Origin: Candidatus Taylorbacteria bacterium RIFCSPHIGHO2_02_FULL_44_12
GTDB taxonomy: Bacteria > Patescibacteriota > Minisyncoccia > Phycocordibacterales > PALSA-1337
DNA: 26,757 nt
Assembly (NCBI GenBank): GCA_001822575.1
Contig: MHRM01000002.1
Coordinates: 5,012 to 31,768, forward strand
Direction: 5' to 3'
Shown: positions 14,596 to 21,739 of the stretch, one piece after another
How the letters are laid out: every line of letters starts with the position of its first letter
How positions within the stretch are numbered: position 1 is the stretch's first letter
Notes under the pieces: generated by a model
What the model saw: the letters and a program-made list of their open reading frames with translations, nothing else
The model's database searches: none
Told to the model about the DNA's origin: nothing
Position numbers and translations under genes: made by a program

Positions 14596-16431
14596 ATGAA
14601 ACATCATTGGCTCTCTTGGGATGAGCTTAAATCCCAATTCCCCACAGACGGCGAATTCAGAGACGGAATGCGTCCACAACAAGAGACCGGATTCAGATTC
14701 ATCGCCGAAAATGGCTCGACGATTCTTGAATTGCCGACGGGTGAAGGCAAGACGGCGATAGAAGTAACCATTGCCCGTACTGCCGAAAAACACTTTCAGA
14801 GATGTTTTCTGGTTACGCCAACCAAGACAGTACTTGAACAGATCCGACAGCGATTCCCGAAAGACTTCACCGTCGCTCTAGGGCGCAACGATTTCCCCTG
14901 TTTCTTTTATGAGAGGGAAAAATTTGGCTTGACTTCAGAGTCAAAGACGAAGTTCAAGGCCGATGAAATTCCCTGTTCTATGCTCCACACCTGTCCGCAT
15001 CGCGTCAATCAGGAGACTGGAGAGATCAAGGAGCTCGGAGCTATTCCTTGCCCATATCTCAAACAGAAGTTTGAAGCCAGAAATTCAAGAAAGCCTGTTC
15101 TAGCTACTCTGGCATTCTATCTATTCTCGCGACTATTCTCCAAAGATTTTCCAGAGCCTGATGTCCTGATCATTGACGAAGCACACAAGCTTCCGGAAAC
15201 AGTTAGAGGGGCATTGTCCTACGACATCACCGATTGGCATCTGGAAAAAGCAGTGGAGATTCTTGAGAAAGTAGGAGAAGACCAAGCCGCTGGTGTTCTT
15301 GATCACTTCCGGAAACGGATGATCGCCATCATCAAGAGCAAGCCGGCTCATCGCGGTACGCTTCTAGAGGCATCAGAGATAGTGGGTCTTATGAGCATTC
15401 TTGACACCATTGATAGCAAGGCGGTGGAAAGATCGGTAGCAAAAGCCATCCAGGAAAGAAGCCTGGATGCCGAAAGCAATGTAGAAATACTCAAGAAAAT
15501 AGAGGGAACTGTACGGAACTTACGGCGTTATATCCGATCGCTTGAATTGTCCCTACCTCTAGGGAATCGAGGCGCCTTGGCCTACACCTACGCTTATCAT
15601 GTGGAAGAAAAGGGAGAGAATAATCGCGTGGCTCACAAGCTTGTAGTTTGTTCTCATTATATCGCCCCATTAGTCTCCAAACTACTCTTGGGAAAGACGA
15701 CAATCGCTTTGTCCGCCACCGTTGGGGATAATGTGATCTTCGGACAGGAATCTGGAATTAAACTTCCTTTTCTATCCTTGCCACCATCATTCCCGGCAGA
15801 GAAGACTAGGATCTTTATGCCAACTGACACGCCAAATTTGGCTTTCCAAGAACGGAAGCGTGGCGACGTCACCAAGGTGATGCGTCGCATAGCCAGAGCA
15901 ACCAAAAAGCTTGCCGTCAAAGGCATCCGTTCGCTTTGTGTCACCGTTTCCAACGAAGAGAGAGAAAAACTTCTTTCTATCATGCTTGAAGAAGGAGTCA
16001 AAGCTATCTCGTATGGAAATGGCGTTACTGCCAAAGAAGCGGCCATACGGTTCAGGGGCGGTGAAGGCGATGTCCTCATTGGCACAATGTCAAACTTTGG
16101 TGAAGGAGTTGACCTGCCTAGAAAGATTGCTCCAGTCATATTCGTGCTTCGTCCAGCCTATCCGCCACCAGACGATCCTAGAACACAATTTGAGGAGAGG
16201 CGGTATGGTAGAAATCGCTGGGCAGTCTGGAATTGGCGTGTGATGCTCTCCGTACTTCAAGTACGAGGACGCAACATCCGCAGTCAAGATGACCTTGGTG
16301 TTACCATATTCATCTCGCAACAGTTCCGACCGCTAGTCTTCGCTTCCTTACCGCAAACACTTCAGATTTCCTACAAAGGGGATCTGACGCTTGATCAGTG
16401 TGTGAAGGAGGGGATTGAGCTGGTGGGGTGA
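14596..16431 (+). CDS. XPD/DinG-type Fe-S superfamily 2 helicase
   Basis: Probable 5'-3' DNA helicase of 611 residues. Motifs in order: MRPQQE near 25-30, Walker A LPTGEGKT at 46-53, LVTPTKTVLEQ, four cysteines C102, C127, C133 and C152 spaced as a 4Fe-4S domain, DEAH at 194-197, ALSATVGDN, GTMSNFGEGVDLP and VRGRNIRSQDDLGV (motif VI). It is like DinG or archaeal XPD, and distantly like the DinG protein (Csf4) of type IV CRISPR systems, but no other csf gene is recognisable. It sits between two paralogous small proteins inside the spc operon and on the opposite strand, a sign of transfer. DNA repair, plasmid- or phage-type replication, or a defence role are all possible. Confidence 0.9.
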   Translation: MKHHWLSWDELKSQFPTDGEFRDGMRPQQETGFRFIAENGSTILELPTGEGKTAIEVTIARTAEKHFQRCFLVTPTKTVLEQIRQRFPKDFTVALGRNDFPCFFYEREKFGLTSESKTKFKADEIPCSMLHTCPHRVNQETGEIKELGAIPCPYLKQKFEARNSRKPVLATLAFYLFSRLFSKDFPEPDVLIIDEAHKLPETVRGALSYDITDWHLEKAVEILEKVGEDQAAGVLDHFRKRMIAIIKSKPAHRGTLLEASEIVGLMSILDTIDSKAVERSVAKAIQERSLDAESNVEILKKIEGTVRNLRRYIRSLELSLPLGNRGALAYTYAYHVEEKGENNRVAHKLVVCSHYIAPLVSKLLLGKTTIALSATVGDNVIFGQESGIKLPFLSLPPSFPAEKTRIFMPTDTPNLAFQERKRGDVTKVMRRIARATKKLAVKGIRSLCVTVSNEEREKLLSIMLEEGVKAISYGNGVTAKEAAIRFRGGEGDVLIGTMSNFGEGVDLPRKIAPVIFVLRPAYPPPDDPRTQFEERRYGRNRWAVWNWRVMLSVLQVRGRNIRSQDDLGVTIFISQQFRPLVFASLPQTLQISYKGDLTLDQCVKEGIELVG

Positions 16432-16810
16432 TTATAACTTGATTGAGTGTAGCTTGGTCCAGTTGCGTAGCCCATGGTTCGTCGCAGTCCGGAGCGGGGA
16501 GGTGTGAAAATCTCCCCGCTAAAATTCTCGGTTGTGTTAGGTTAGCCGCTGTTCGGTCGAGTAACGCATGGTCCTGCCTGGAGCAAGAAGATTTCCTGTT
16601 TTCTTGCTAACTTTCGGAGTTCGGTTACGTACAGTCCAGTATTGTGGAGTTGGGTCCGGTCCGCTGTGCTTGAGCAAGGTCGAGTGAGGAGCGAAATGAT
16701 TTTATTGTTTCGCTAACTAATTCCATTCGGTTGGGTTCTCCGGCGCGAAGCTCAGTCTAGTCCCGTCTAGCAATGTTCGGAGCGGTTGGTTTTTGCCGGC
16801 CGCTTTTTTT
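16432..16810 (+). ncRNA. Array of four structured units ending in covarying GAGC-stem-loop-GCT hairpins
   Basis: The 416-bp gap between the helicase and gene B is not coding. It contains four hairpins at 16493-16520, 16582-16608, 16690-16714 and 16781-16804, spaced 89, 108 and 91 nt. Each begins GGAGC or GAGC and ends GCT, with perfect 7-9 bp stems of different sequence (GCGGGGAG, GCAAGAA, GCGAAA, GCGGTTGG with their complements), so the structure, not the sequence, is kept. Loops are 6-11 nt. Between hairpins lie segments of roughly 60-80 nt rich in the word GTYNRGT (8 copies). Only the last hairpin has a T-run. Whether they are small RNAs, serial terminators or DNA sites is unknown. Confidence 0.7.
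16781..16810 (+). terminator. Terminator-like hairpin closing the array
   Basis: AGCGGTTGG and CCGGCCGCT pair over 9 bp (two G-T pairs) around TTTTTG, followed by seven T. It would stop transcription from the helicase side before gene B. Confidence 0.8.
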
Positions 16811-16837
16811 GACTAAACTTACTGGATGTGTTATCGT
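16809..16837 (+). promoter_or_regulatory. Promoter of gene B
   Basis: TTGACT (16809-16814), a 17-nt spacer ending in TGT, and TATCGT (16832-16837), an extended -10. The expected start at about 16844 is only a few bases before the ATG at 16848, so the mRNA would be almost leaderless. Confidence 0.55.
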
Positions 16838-16847
16838 GTTTTTAGTT

Positions 16848-17423
16848 ATGAGAACATTGAATTTGGTTTTAGTCGGCACAACGCCGATCCTTTTACACCG
16901 CATTTCTAGACATCAACTTCGAGACCAGATTGCTTCCAATGGCCAAACTGAAAAGACTCTTGAGCAAGAAGTCTACGGTGTGATGTCACAAGACGAGCAC
17001 GGTAATCCGGCAGTACCTGTTTCCTGGCTCTGGGGTGCCATCCGAACCGGCTGTTCACGGGTTACAGTCAATGGGAAACAACCTAGTTTTTTCAAGCTTC
17101 AGTCAGCTATTAACCTTCCCAATGGACACCTTCCATTGAGGGATACAGACAACAAATGTCCCGTCTGGAAGACATATTCAAGCATCCAACACGCATCGCC
17201 TGGATCAAAGAGATCCATAATCGTAGTGGCACCGAAGTTCGGAGATTGGAGACTTGCTCTCCAAATTTCCGTTAATGAACAGTATCTAGACGATTTCCTC
17301 CTCCAAAGAATACTCAATGAGGCAGGAAAAGTCGGGATCGGTCTATTTCATCCACCAAAAAAGCAATTCGGACAGTTTCGAGTTTCTATTCTGTGGGGTG
17401 AAGTGGCGTTCGGTCGCGCATAG
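16848..17423 (+). CDS. RAMP-like protein B of the helicase block, function unknown
   Basis: 191 residues from ATG 16848 (MRTLNLVLVGTTPILLHR). The frame is open 25 codons further up, but that stretch runs through the terminator hairpin and promoter and is rejected. It is a paralogue of protein A: GNPAVPVSWLWGAIRTG matches GKMGVPLQNIIAALIATG, and GIGLFHPPKKQFGQFRV matches the glycine-rich C-terminal loop of A. The N-terminal strand plus TTP and the C-terminal G-rich loop suggest a RAMP-like ferredoxin fold (inference). No SD is seen; a promoter gives a nearly leaderless transcript. It is followed by another GAGC-stem-GCT terminator. Confidence 0.75.
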   Translation: MRTLNLVLVGTTPILLHRISRHQLRDQIASNGQTEKTLEQEVYGVMSQDEHGNPAVPVSWLWGAIRTGCSRVTVNGKQPSFFKLQSAINLPNGHLPLRDTDNKCPVWKTYSSIQHASPGSKRSIIVVAPKFGDWRLALQISVNEQYLDDFLLQRILNEAGKVGIGLFHPPKKQFGQFRVSILWGEVAFGRA

Positions 17424-17539
17424 CAACGTACTCTGGAATAGCATTCGAAACTATAAAGAAGACAATTCTTCGTCGTTAAAATAATTTGGTTCAGTTCAGC
17501 TAAGTAAAGCAACGTTGCGTGTCCTACCGTTGAGTCCGG

Positions 17540-17571
17540 AGCACATGTTCGAGAGAATATGTGCTTTTTTT
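17540..17571 (+). terminator. Terminator hairpin after gene B (GAGC-stem-GCT type)
   Basis: AGCACAT and ATGTGCT pair around a 12-nt loop, then seven T. The preceding 60 nt (GGTTCAGTTCAGC... to GAGTCCGGAGC) resemble the array units, including one GTYNRGT word at 17489. It lies 13 bp from the convergent end of rplE. Confidence 0.85.
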
Positions 17572-17583
17572 AATTTGAAAATC

Positions 17584-18141
17584 TTATTTCTTCTCTTTCT
17601 TTTCCCTCTTCAGAGGTAGTCCCAAATGTTCCAATAATGCCAAAGTCGTTGCTTTGTTCTTGGAAGAAGTAACCAGAACAATACCCATACCAAAAACATC
17701 TTTGAGATCTTCATCGGCAGTCTCGGCGAATATTGTATGCTCCTTGAGACCGATGGTGTAGTTGCCCATATCGTCTACGGCCGTACGAGGCAAGCCACGA
17801 AAGTCTTTGGTCCTGGGCAAAGCGATATTTATCAGACGATCCATGAATTGAGACATAGTCTTGCCACGCAGAGTAATCTGATAAGCTATAGGATCTCCTT
17901 GGCGGGTCTTGAACCCTGCCACAGCTTTCTTGGTGCTACGAATTATCGGTTTTTGACCAGTCAGCCTAGCCAAACGGTCAGATATCAGATCTATCTTGCG
18001 TTTGTCTTTGACCGAACCGAAGCCGCTAGACACCACCATCTTGACCAGCTTGGGAGTCTGCATGGGGTTGGTCAGACCAAGCGTTCCCTTGAGCTCCTTG
18101 TAAGAATCTTTATTGAGTTCAAAAACGGTTTTATGTTCCAT
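17584..18141 (-). CDS. rplE: 50S ribosomal protein uL5
   Basis: 5S rRNA-binding protein, 185 residues. It contains PKLVKMVVSSGFG, the GQKPIIRSTKKAVAGFKTRQGDPI core and LPRTKDFRGLP, and ends in a lysine-rich tail. It is the last gene before the oppositely oriented insert; normally rpsN would follow directly. There is no SD; the leader includes a copy of the 30-bp repeat. Confidence 0.96.
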   Translation of the reverse strand: MEHKTVFELNKDSYKELKGTLGLTNPMQTPKLVKMVVSSGFGSVKDKRKIDLISDRLARLTGQKPIIRSTKKAVAGFKTRQGDPIAYQITLRGKTMSQFMDRLINIALPRTKDFRGLPRTAVDDMGNYTIGLKEHTIFAETADEDLKDVFGMGIVLVTSSKNKATTLALLEHLGLPLKREKKEKK

Positions 18142-18152
18142 GTTATTCGTGT

Positions 18153-18182
18153 GTCATTCCCGCGAAAGCGGGAATCCAGGGT
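18153..18182. repeat. Dispersed 30-bp palindromic repeat, copy 2
   Basis: Same 30 bases as at 23781-23810, in the rplX-rplE gap, immediately upstream of the rplE start. Confidence 0.85.
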
Positions 18183-18194
18183 TAAATGTAAAAA

Positions 18195-18410
18195 TTAAAT
18201 TTTTTTGACCTTTGAAGCATACATTGGCATCGGTCTTTCTACCACTTGGCCTTTTTGGCCTTGTTTGCGAGGCCGTTCATGACGCTTGACTGTATTCATG
18301 CCTTCAATAACAACTTTGCCTTGGCGCGGAAAAGCTTGAATGATCTTGCCTGTTCGGCCTTTATCATCACCTGAAAGTATTTTGACTGTGTCGCCTTTCT
18401 TTACATGCAT
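18195..18410 (-). CDS. rplX: 50S ribosomal protein uL24, short form
   Basis: 71 residues against about 100 in most bacteria. The KOW motif is intact (HVKKGDTVKILSGDDKGRTGKII), as is VIEGMNTVKRHERP. The protein ends shortly after MPMYASKV, so the C-terminal strand pair is missing. The frame has no internal lesion, and small ribosomal proteins of this kind suit a reduced genome. Confidence 0.94.
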   Translation of the reverse strand: MHVKKGDTVKILSGDDKGRTGKIIQAFPRQGKVVIEGMNTVKRHERPRKQGQKGQVVERPMPMYASKVKKI

Positions 18411-18447
18411 GGTAGTTAATTAAAAAATTAAAAGTCAAAAGTAAAAA

Positions 18448-18819
18448 TTACACTATTTCGGATGCTCGGGAAATGATGGTCTTATAGCCACGCTCTTGTA
18501 TTTCCCTAGGTATAGGACCGAATATACGACCACCTATTGGTTCTTTCTTATCTTTTTCCAAAATAACTACGGCATTTTCATCAAACCTGATGTATGAGCC
18601 ATCGGCCCGGCGGGTGGCTTTGATCTGCCGAACAACGACGGCATGGAGAACATCTTTCTTTTTTATTGCCTTGCGTGGTTCGGCTTTCTGAACAGAAAGG
18701 ACTACTATATCCCCGATCTCGGCATAGCGTTTGCCGGTGGCGCCCAAGACCTTGAATATCCGTCCGATCTTGGCTCCGGAATTGTCGGCAATATTTACGA
18801 TTGAACGAGGTTGAAGCAT
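18448..18819 (-). CDS. rplN: 50S ribosomal protein uL14
   Basis: 123 residues, normal length. It starts MLQPRSIVNIADNSGAK and ends with the conserved FGPIPREIQERGYKTIISRASEIV. It lies 4 bp after rpsQ; the leader has no SD. Confidence 0.97.
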   Translation of the reverse strand: MLQPRSIVNIADNSGAKIGRIFKVLGATGKRYAEIGDIVVLSVQKAEPRKAIKKKDVLHAVVVRQIKATRRADGSYIRFDENAVVILEKDKKEPIGGRIFGPIPREIQERGYKTIISRASEIV

Positions 18820-18823
18820 GGTA

Positions 18824-19096
18824 TTAAACTATCACTTTGAAGGCTTTGTGTTTTGATATCGGCCGACAAGCTTCTATGATCGCTTTTTCCCCGATCTTCT
18901 TGGTATTGCCTGGATCATGAGCCATGATTCTGGTCTTGCGAGTCATGAATTTTTGATATACAGGATGTTTGATATGGCGCTCTATAATAACAACCGAGGT
19001 ATCTTTCATCTTGTCGGATACGACAATGCCACTGAAAGTCTGTCGCTTTTTGGCCACTTGTGGCTCTGTTGTATCTTGTTCTTTCATAAAAATCAT
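18824..19096 (-). CDS. rpsQ: 30S ribosomal protein uS17
   Basis: 90 residues with the OB-fold core TFSGIVVSDKMKDTSVVIIERHIKHPVYQKFM, the AHDP segment and EACRPISKHKAFKVI. An internal ATG at 19087 (MKEQDTTEP) is an equally good start. The gap to rplP upstream is only 76 bp, so the rpmC gene (uL29) usually found here is absent from this place. Confidence 0.95.
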   Translation of the reverse strand: MIFMKEQDTTEPQVAKKRQTFSGIVVSDKMKDTSVVIIERHIKHPVYQKFMTRKTRIMAHDPGNTKKIGEKAIIEACRPISKHKAFKVIV

Positions 19097-19172
19097 TCTA
19101 GTTTATCTTGGGGCTTTTGTCTAGTATTATGGCTTCATTGAGAGCTTTCTTGGCACAGACAAAATGTTTTAC

Positions 19173-19598
19173 CTATACTCTACCAACCACCTTAGTCTTG
19201 ACTGGCAATTTTGTTCCAGCCTTGCGAAGAGCCTCGGCGGCTACCACTTCGTCTACTCCATCTATCTCAAACATGATCCGACCAGGCTTGATTTCGGCCG
19301 TAAACCCGATCGGATCTCCTTTGCCCTTGCCCATTTTCACTTCGGCGGGCTTTTGGGTATATGGATGATCAGGGAAAACACGGGTCCAAACTTTGCCTGA
19401 CTTTGTGGCGTATCGAACCATGACCTTTCGGGCCGCTTCTATCTGATTTGAAGTCAGGCGACCGTATTTGATTGCCTTGAGCCCATACGAACCAAAAGCC
19501 AAAGTCACCCCTCGGGTTTCATTCTTGGATGCTTCCTTTTCCGGATGTTTGCGTTTTGTGAACCATTTACGGTGTTTTACTTTCTTAGGGAATAACAT
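19173..19598 (-). CDS. rplP: 50S ribosomal protein uL16
   Basis: 141 residues from ATG 19598 (MLFPKKVKHRKWF), the family start. Longer in-frame starts lie inside rpsC and are rejected. It carries GSYGLKAIKYGRLTSNQIEAARKVMVRYATKSGKVWTRVFPD-type core elements and the KGKGDPIGF loop near the peptidyl-transferase centre. Confidence 0.96.
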   Translation of the reverse strand: MLFPKKVKHRKWFTKRKHPEKEASKNETRGVTLAFGSYGLKAIKYGRLTSNQIEAARKVMVRYATKSGKVWTRVFPDHPYTQKPAEVKMGKGKGDPIGFTAEIKPGRIMFEIDGVDEVVAAEALRKAGTKLPVKTKVVGRV

Positions 19599-19599
19599 A

Positions 19600-20265
19600 T
19601 TATTTTTCATTTTTGAATATTTCACCCTTGTAAATCCAGACTTTGATCCCGATATCGCCGTAGGCCATATGTGCCCGCTCGCGAACAAATTCAATGTCGG
19701 CACGCAAGGTCTGCAAAGGAATACGCCCCTTCTTCAATTCTTCGGTCCGAGCGATCTCGGCTCCACCCAGACGGCCAGCCAAACGAATACGAGCCCCCAA
19801 AATAGCCTTATTGGCCATGATCTTCTCTATAGACTGCTTCAGGACTCTACGAAATGGCAAGCGTTTTTCTAGAGCCTCGGCCACCATCATGGCGGCAATA
19901 GCGGCATTGGATTCCGGATTGCGGATTTCCTCTATATCAACCTTGAGCTCCTGACCGGCGAGCTCAACCTTGTTTTTGCGCAAAAGAACCGCGATCTTGG
20001 CGTGAAGTTTGACTGCTCCGTCCCCAGCCTTACCTATCAGCATCCCGGGCCGTGAAGTTTTGATGATGACTCGCAAAACTTTTTGATTGCGTTCTATGTC
20101 CAACCCCCCGAGATAAAAAGATCGCAATTCCTTTTGCAAGAATTCGCGAATAACCAAGTCTCCTCTAAGAGAATCGCGGTACAAACGATTAGAGCTAAAC
20201 CAGCGACTCTTCCAGTCGCGTATGATCCCAAGTCTATGTGAATATGGATGGACGGTATGAGACAT
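19600..20265 (-). CDS. rpsC: 30S ribosomal protein uS3
   Basis: 221 residues. Start MSHTVHPYSHRLGIIRDWKSRWF; KH domain with VIIKTSRPGMLIGKAGDG (GxxG loop); C-terminal GARIRLAGRLGGAEIAR and the ADIEFVRERAHMAYGDIGIKVWIYKGE end. The N-terminus keeps PYSHRLG rather than the usual PxGxRLG. Leader pyrimidine-rich, no SD. Confidence 0.97.
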   Translation of the reverse strand: MSHTVHPYSHRLGIIRDWKSRWFSSNRLYRDSLRGDLVIREFLQKELRSFYLGGLDIERNQKVLRVIIKTSRPGMLIGKAGDGAVKLHAKIAVLLRKNKVELAGQELKVDIEEIRNPESNAAIAAMMVAEALEKRLPFRRVLKQSIEKIMANKAILGARIRLAGRLGGAEIARTEELKKGRIPLQTLRADIEFVRERAHMAYGDIGIKVWIYKGEIFKNEK

Positions 20266-20301
20266 GGTGATAATTAAAAAGTGAAAGGTTAAAGGTAAAA
20301 A

Positions 20302-20655
20302 TTATTTATCGGCTTTTGACTTTCCTATTATCTTTTCCAAGACCAAGCTGACATTGCTGGTGCGTTTCTTGATAGGAAAGGCCGAGCCACGAGCCATTGG
20401 CATCTGGCGCTTCAAGGTCCGACCTTGGTCTACTCTAACCTCTTTTACAAAAAGATCCTTGGATTCTATCTTGTGATTGTGAGAGGCATTTGCGATGGCT
20501 GAATCCAAAAGATCGGCCAAGGGGTGTCTAGCCCGCTTATTAGCCGAAGCCAGGATCACATGAGCCTGATCCAGGGCCTTCCCGCGAATCAATTCCGCCA
20601 CCAAACGAAACTTCCGTGGCGAGATGCGATAGTTTTTGAGGGAAGCAGTTATCAT
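20302..20655 (-). CDS. rplV: 50S ribosomal protein uL22
   Basis: 117 residues lining the exit tunnel. It shows YRISPRKFRLVAELIRGK, an ALANA-like ANASHN segment, and the beta-hairpin region VDQGRTLKRQMPMARGSAFPIKKRTSNVSLVL. It is 9 bp after rpsS. Confidence 0.96.
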   Translation of the reverse strand: MITASLKNYRISPRKFRLVAELIRGKALDQAHVILASANKRARHPLADLLDSAIANASHNHKIESKDLFVKEVRVDQGRTLKRQMPMARGSAFPIKKRTSNVSLVLEKIIGKSKADK

Positions 20656-20664
20656 ATAGATATA

Positions 20665-21012
20665 TTACTTTGCCGAAGCAGTTGTGGCGGCTTCTTTTGC
20701 AGCCTTGGCGGCGGCTACTTCGGATTCTTTGGCTTTGAGTTCTATCTCCTTTTGCATTTTGCCTCCATGACGAACAAACTTCCTAGTAGGCGAAAATTCA
20801 CCAAGGTGGTGTCCGACCATATCTTCGGTGACAAATACATCTACATGAATCCGTCCATTGTGAACTCCGAAGGTAAAACCTACCATTTCTGGGGAAATCA
20901 TAGATCGACGGGCCCATGTCTTGACGGTGCCAGCTTGTTCAGGTTTTTTGCCGGCTATCTTTTTCAGGATATTCTCATCTATATATGGGCCTTTTTTGAG
21001 CGAGCGAGACAT
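20665..21012 (-). CDS. rpsS: 30S ribosomal protein uS19 with C-terminal extension
   Basis: 115 residues. The core [64 protein letters not shown] is standard, split here only by normal variation. It is followed by an Ala/Lys/Glu-rich tail of about 25 residues. It is the first ribosomal gene after the hicBA insertion and has its own promoter at 21092-21121. Confidence 0.96.
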   Translation of the reverse strand: MSRSLKKGPYIDENILKKIAGKKPEQAGTVKTWARRSMISPEMVGFTFGVHNGRIHVDVFVTEDMVGHHLGEFSPTRKFVRHGGKMQKEIELKAKESEVAAAKAAKEAATTASAK

Positions 21013-21070
21013 GTGAAAATTTGAAAGGTAAAAAGTTAAAGGTAAAAAGTAACCATAATCTAATAAAATC

Positions 21071-21084
21071 AGCTCCTCGGAGCT
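21071..21084 (-). other. Small stem-loop in the rpsS leader
   Basis: AGCTCC-TC-GGAGCT is a 6-bp stem just downstream of the predicted start of transcription for rpsS. It is followed towards rpsS by degenerate ACTTTTTACC repeats. Confidence 0.4.
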
Positions 21085-21091
21085 TGGAGTG

Positions 21092-21121
21092 ATGGTAGCA
21101 TGCGACGGTTCACCGAGTCAA
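21092..21121 (-). promoter_or_regulatory. Promoter driving rpsS and the genes after hicBA
   Basis: On the minus strand TTGACT (21121-21116), an 18-nt spacer ending in TGC, and TACCAT (21097-21092). The -35 lies inside the last codons of hicA (Leu-Thr). It matches the rpsN promoter in both hexamers, spacer length and the TGC extension. Confidence 0.7.
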
Positions 21122-21376
21122 ACTTTTTGTTTGTTTCTTCAGACTTGAATACACATCATCTATCTTATAGCCCAGTTCTTTGACAATAAAGTGATTTATT
21201 ATTGACCTCAATATGTAGGGATCAACTCGTGAATGTCTTGGAATTGTAGTGGCTTTGCCTGAAGTTGTATGGGTTACTTTTATGTGCTTACTGCCTTGGC
21301 TAATCTTGAATCCACCAAGACGCATAAACATAGCAAGCACATCATCTGGCGTGAAATTCGTCAGTTTTATTCGCAT
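21110..21376 (-). CDS. hicA: HicA-type mRNA interferase toxin
   Basis: 88 residues, normal for HicA-like (YcfA) toxins that fold as a double-stranded RNA-binding domain and cleave mRNA. The catalytic histidine is H31 in [10 protein letters not shown], followed by the usual [18 protein letters not shown] segment. An extra basic tail (KKQTKSLTR) extends it; the last codons also form the -35 box for rpsS. It lies 15 bp downstream of hicB, the antitoxin-first order, inside the S10 operon. Confidence 0.85.
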   Translation of the reverse strand: MRIKLTNFTPDDVLAMFMRLGGFKISQGSKHIKVTHTTSGKATTIPRHSRVDPYILRSIINHFIVKELGYKIDDVYSSLKKQTKSLTR

Positions 21377-21391
21377 AATACATTATGGTTA

Positions 21392-21733
21392 TTATGCAGG
21401 AACTAATGAAACTCTACTAAAAATTGATTTTGAAATATTCGGCTTTTTTACGAGCTCTAGAAATGCTTCTTGTGTCCTTGCTCTATTGAACTCTGATACG
21501 GCTTTTTCTGGCAAATAAATACCAAGCCGTCCACGATATTTTTCTGGAATATCCAGGTATGTAAAAATAGCATCATTGAGCATTTCAACAAGTTCACCGA
21601 AGCTCCGACCCTGCGTAAAACAATAGGCAAACTCTTTCACTTCCGCAATAAAACCCATTTTTGTCTTTCTTGTGACAACAGTCACCCGCGCAGGCAAAAG
21701 ATTTCTATATTTCTTGAGAATTTTATCGTTCAT
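21392..21733 (-). CDS. hicB: HicB-like antitoxin
   Basis: 113 residues. The partial RNase-H-like fold of HicB shows in VTVVTRKTKMGFIAEVKEFAYCFTQGRSFGELVEMLNDAIFTYL. The C-terminal part (LPEKAVSEFNRARTQEAFLELV) is not a clear helix-turn-helix. Its promoter ends 6 bp before the ATG, so the message is probably leaderless. It is co-oriented with the ribosomal genes and would also be transcribed by read-through from rplB. Confidence 0.8.
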   Translation of the reverse strand: MNDKILKKYRNLLPARVTVVTRKTKMGFIAEVKEFAYCFTQGRSFGELVEMLNDAIFTYLDIPEKYRGRLGIYLPEKAVSEFNRARTQEAFLELVKKPNISKSIFSRVSLVPA

Positions 21734-21739
21734 ACAACT

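Noticed and set aside
16432..16810. CRISPR array between helicase and gene B
   Set aside because: The repeated elements do not share sequence beyond GAGC/GCT; stems differ, unlike CRISPR repeats, and no cas1/cas2 is present.
16773..16847. Upstream start giving a 216-residue gene B
   Set aside because: The extra codons overlap the terminator hairpin and promoter, and the paralogue begins at the shorter start.
14351..17571. Integron with attC sites after each gene
   Set aside because: No integrase is seen and the units lack convincing paired RYYYAAC/GTTRRRY core sites; only a stray GTTAGGT occurs.
13328..17583. Classical transposon or prophage
   Set aside because: No transposase, integrase, terminal inverted repeats or direct repeats were found at the edges by eye.
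19097..19172. A very short rpmC between rplP and rpsQ
   Set aside because: The minus frame here lacks a start codon, is about 23 codons, and does not resemble uL29.
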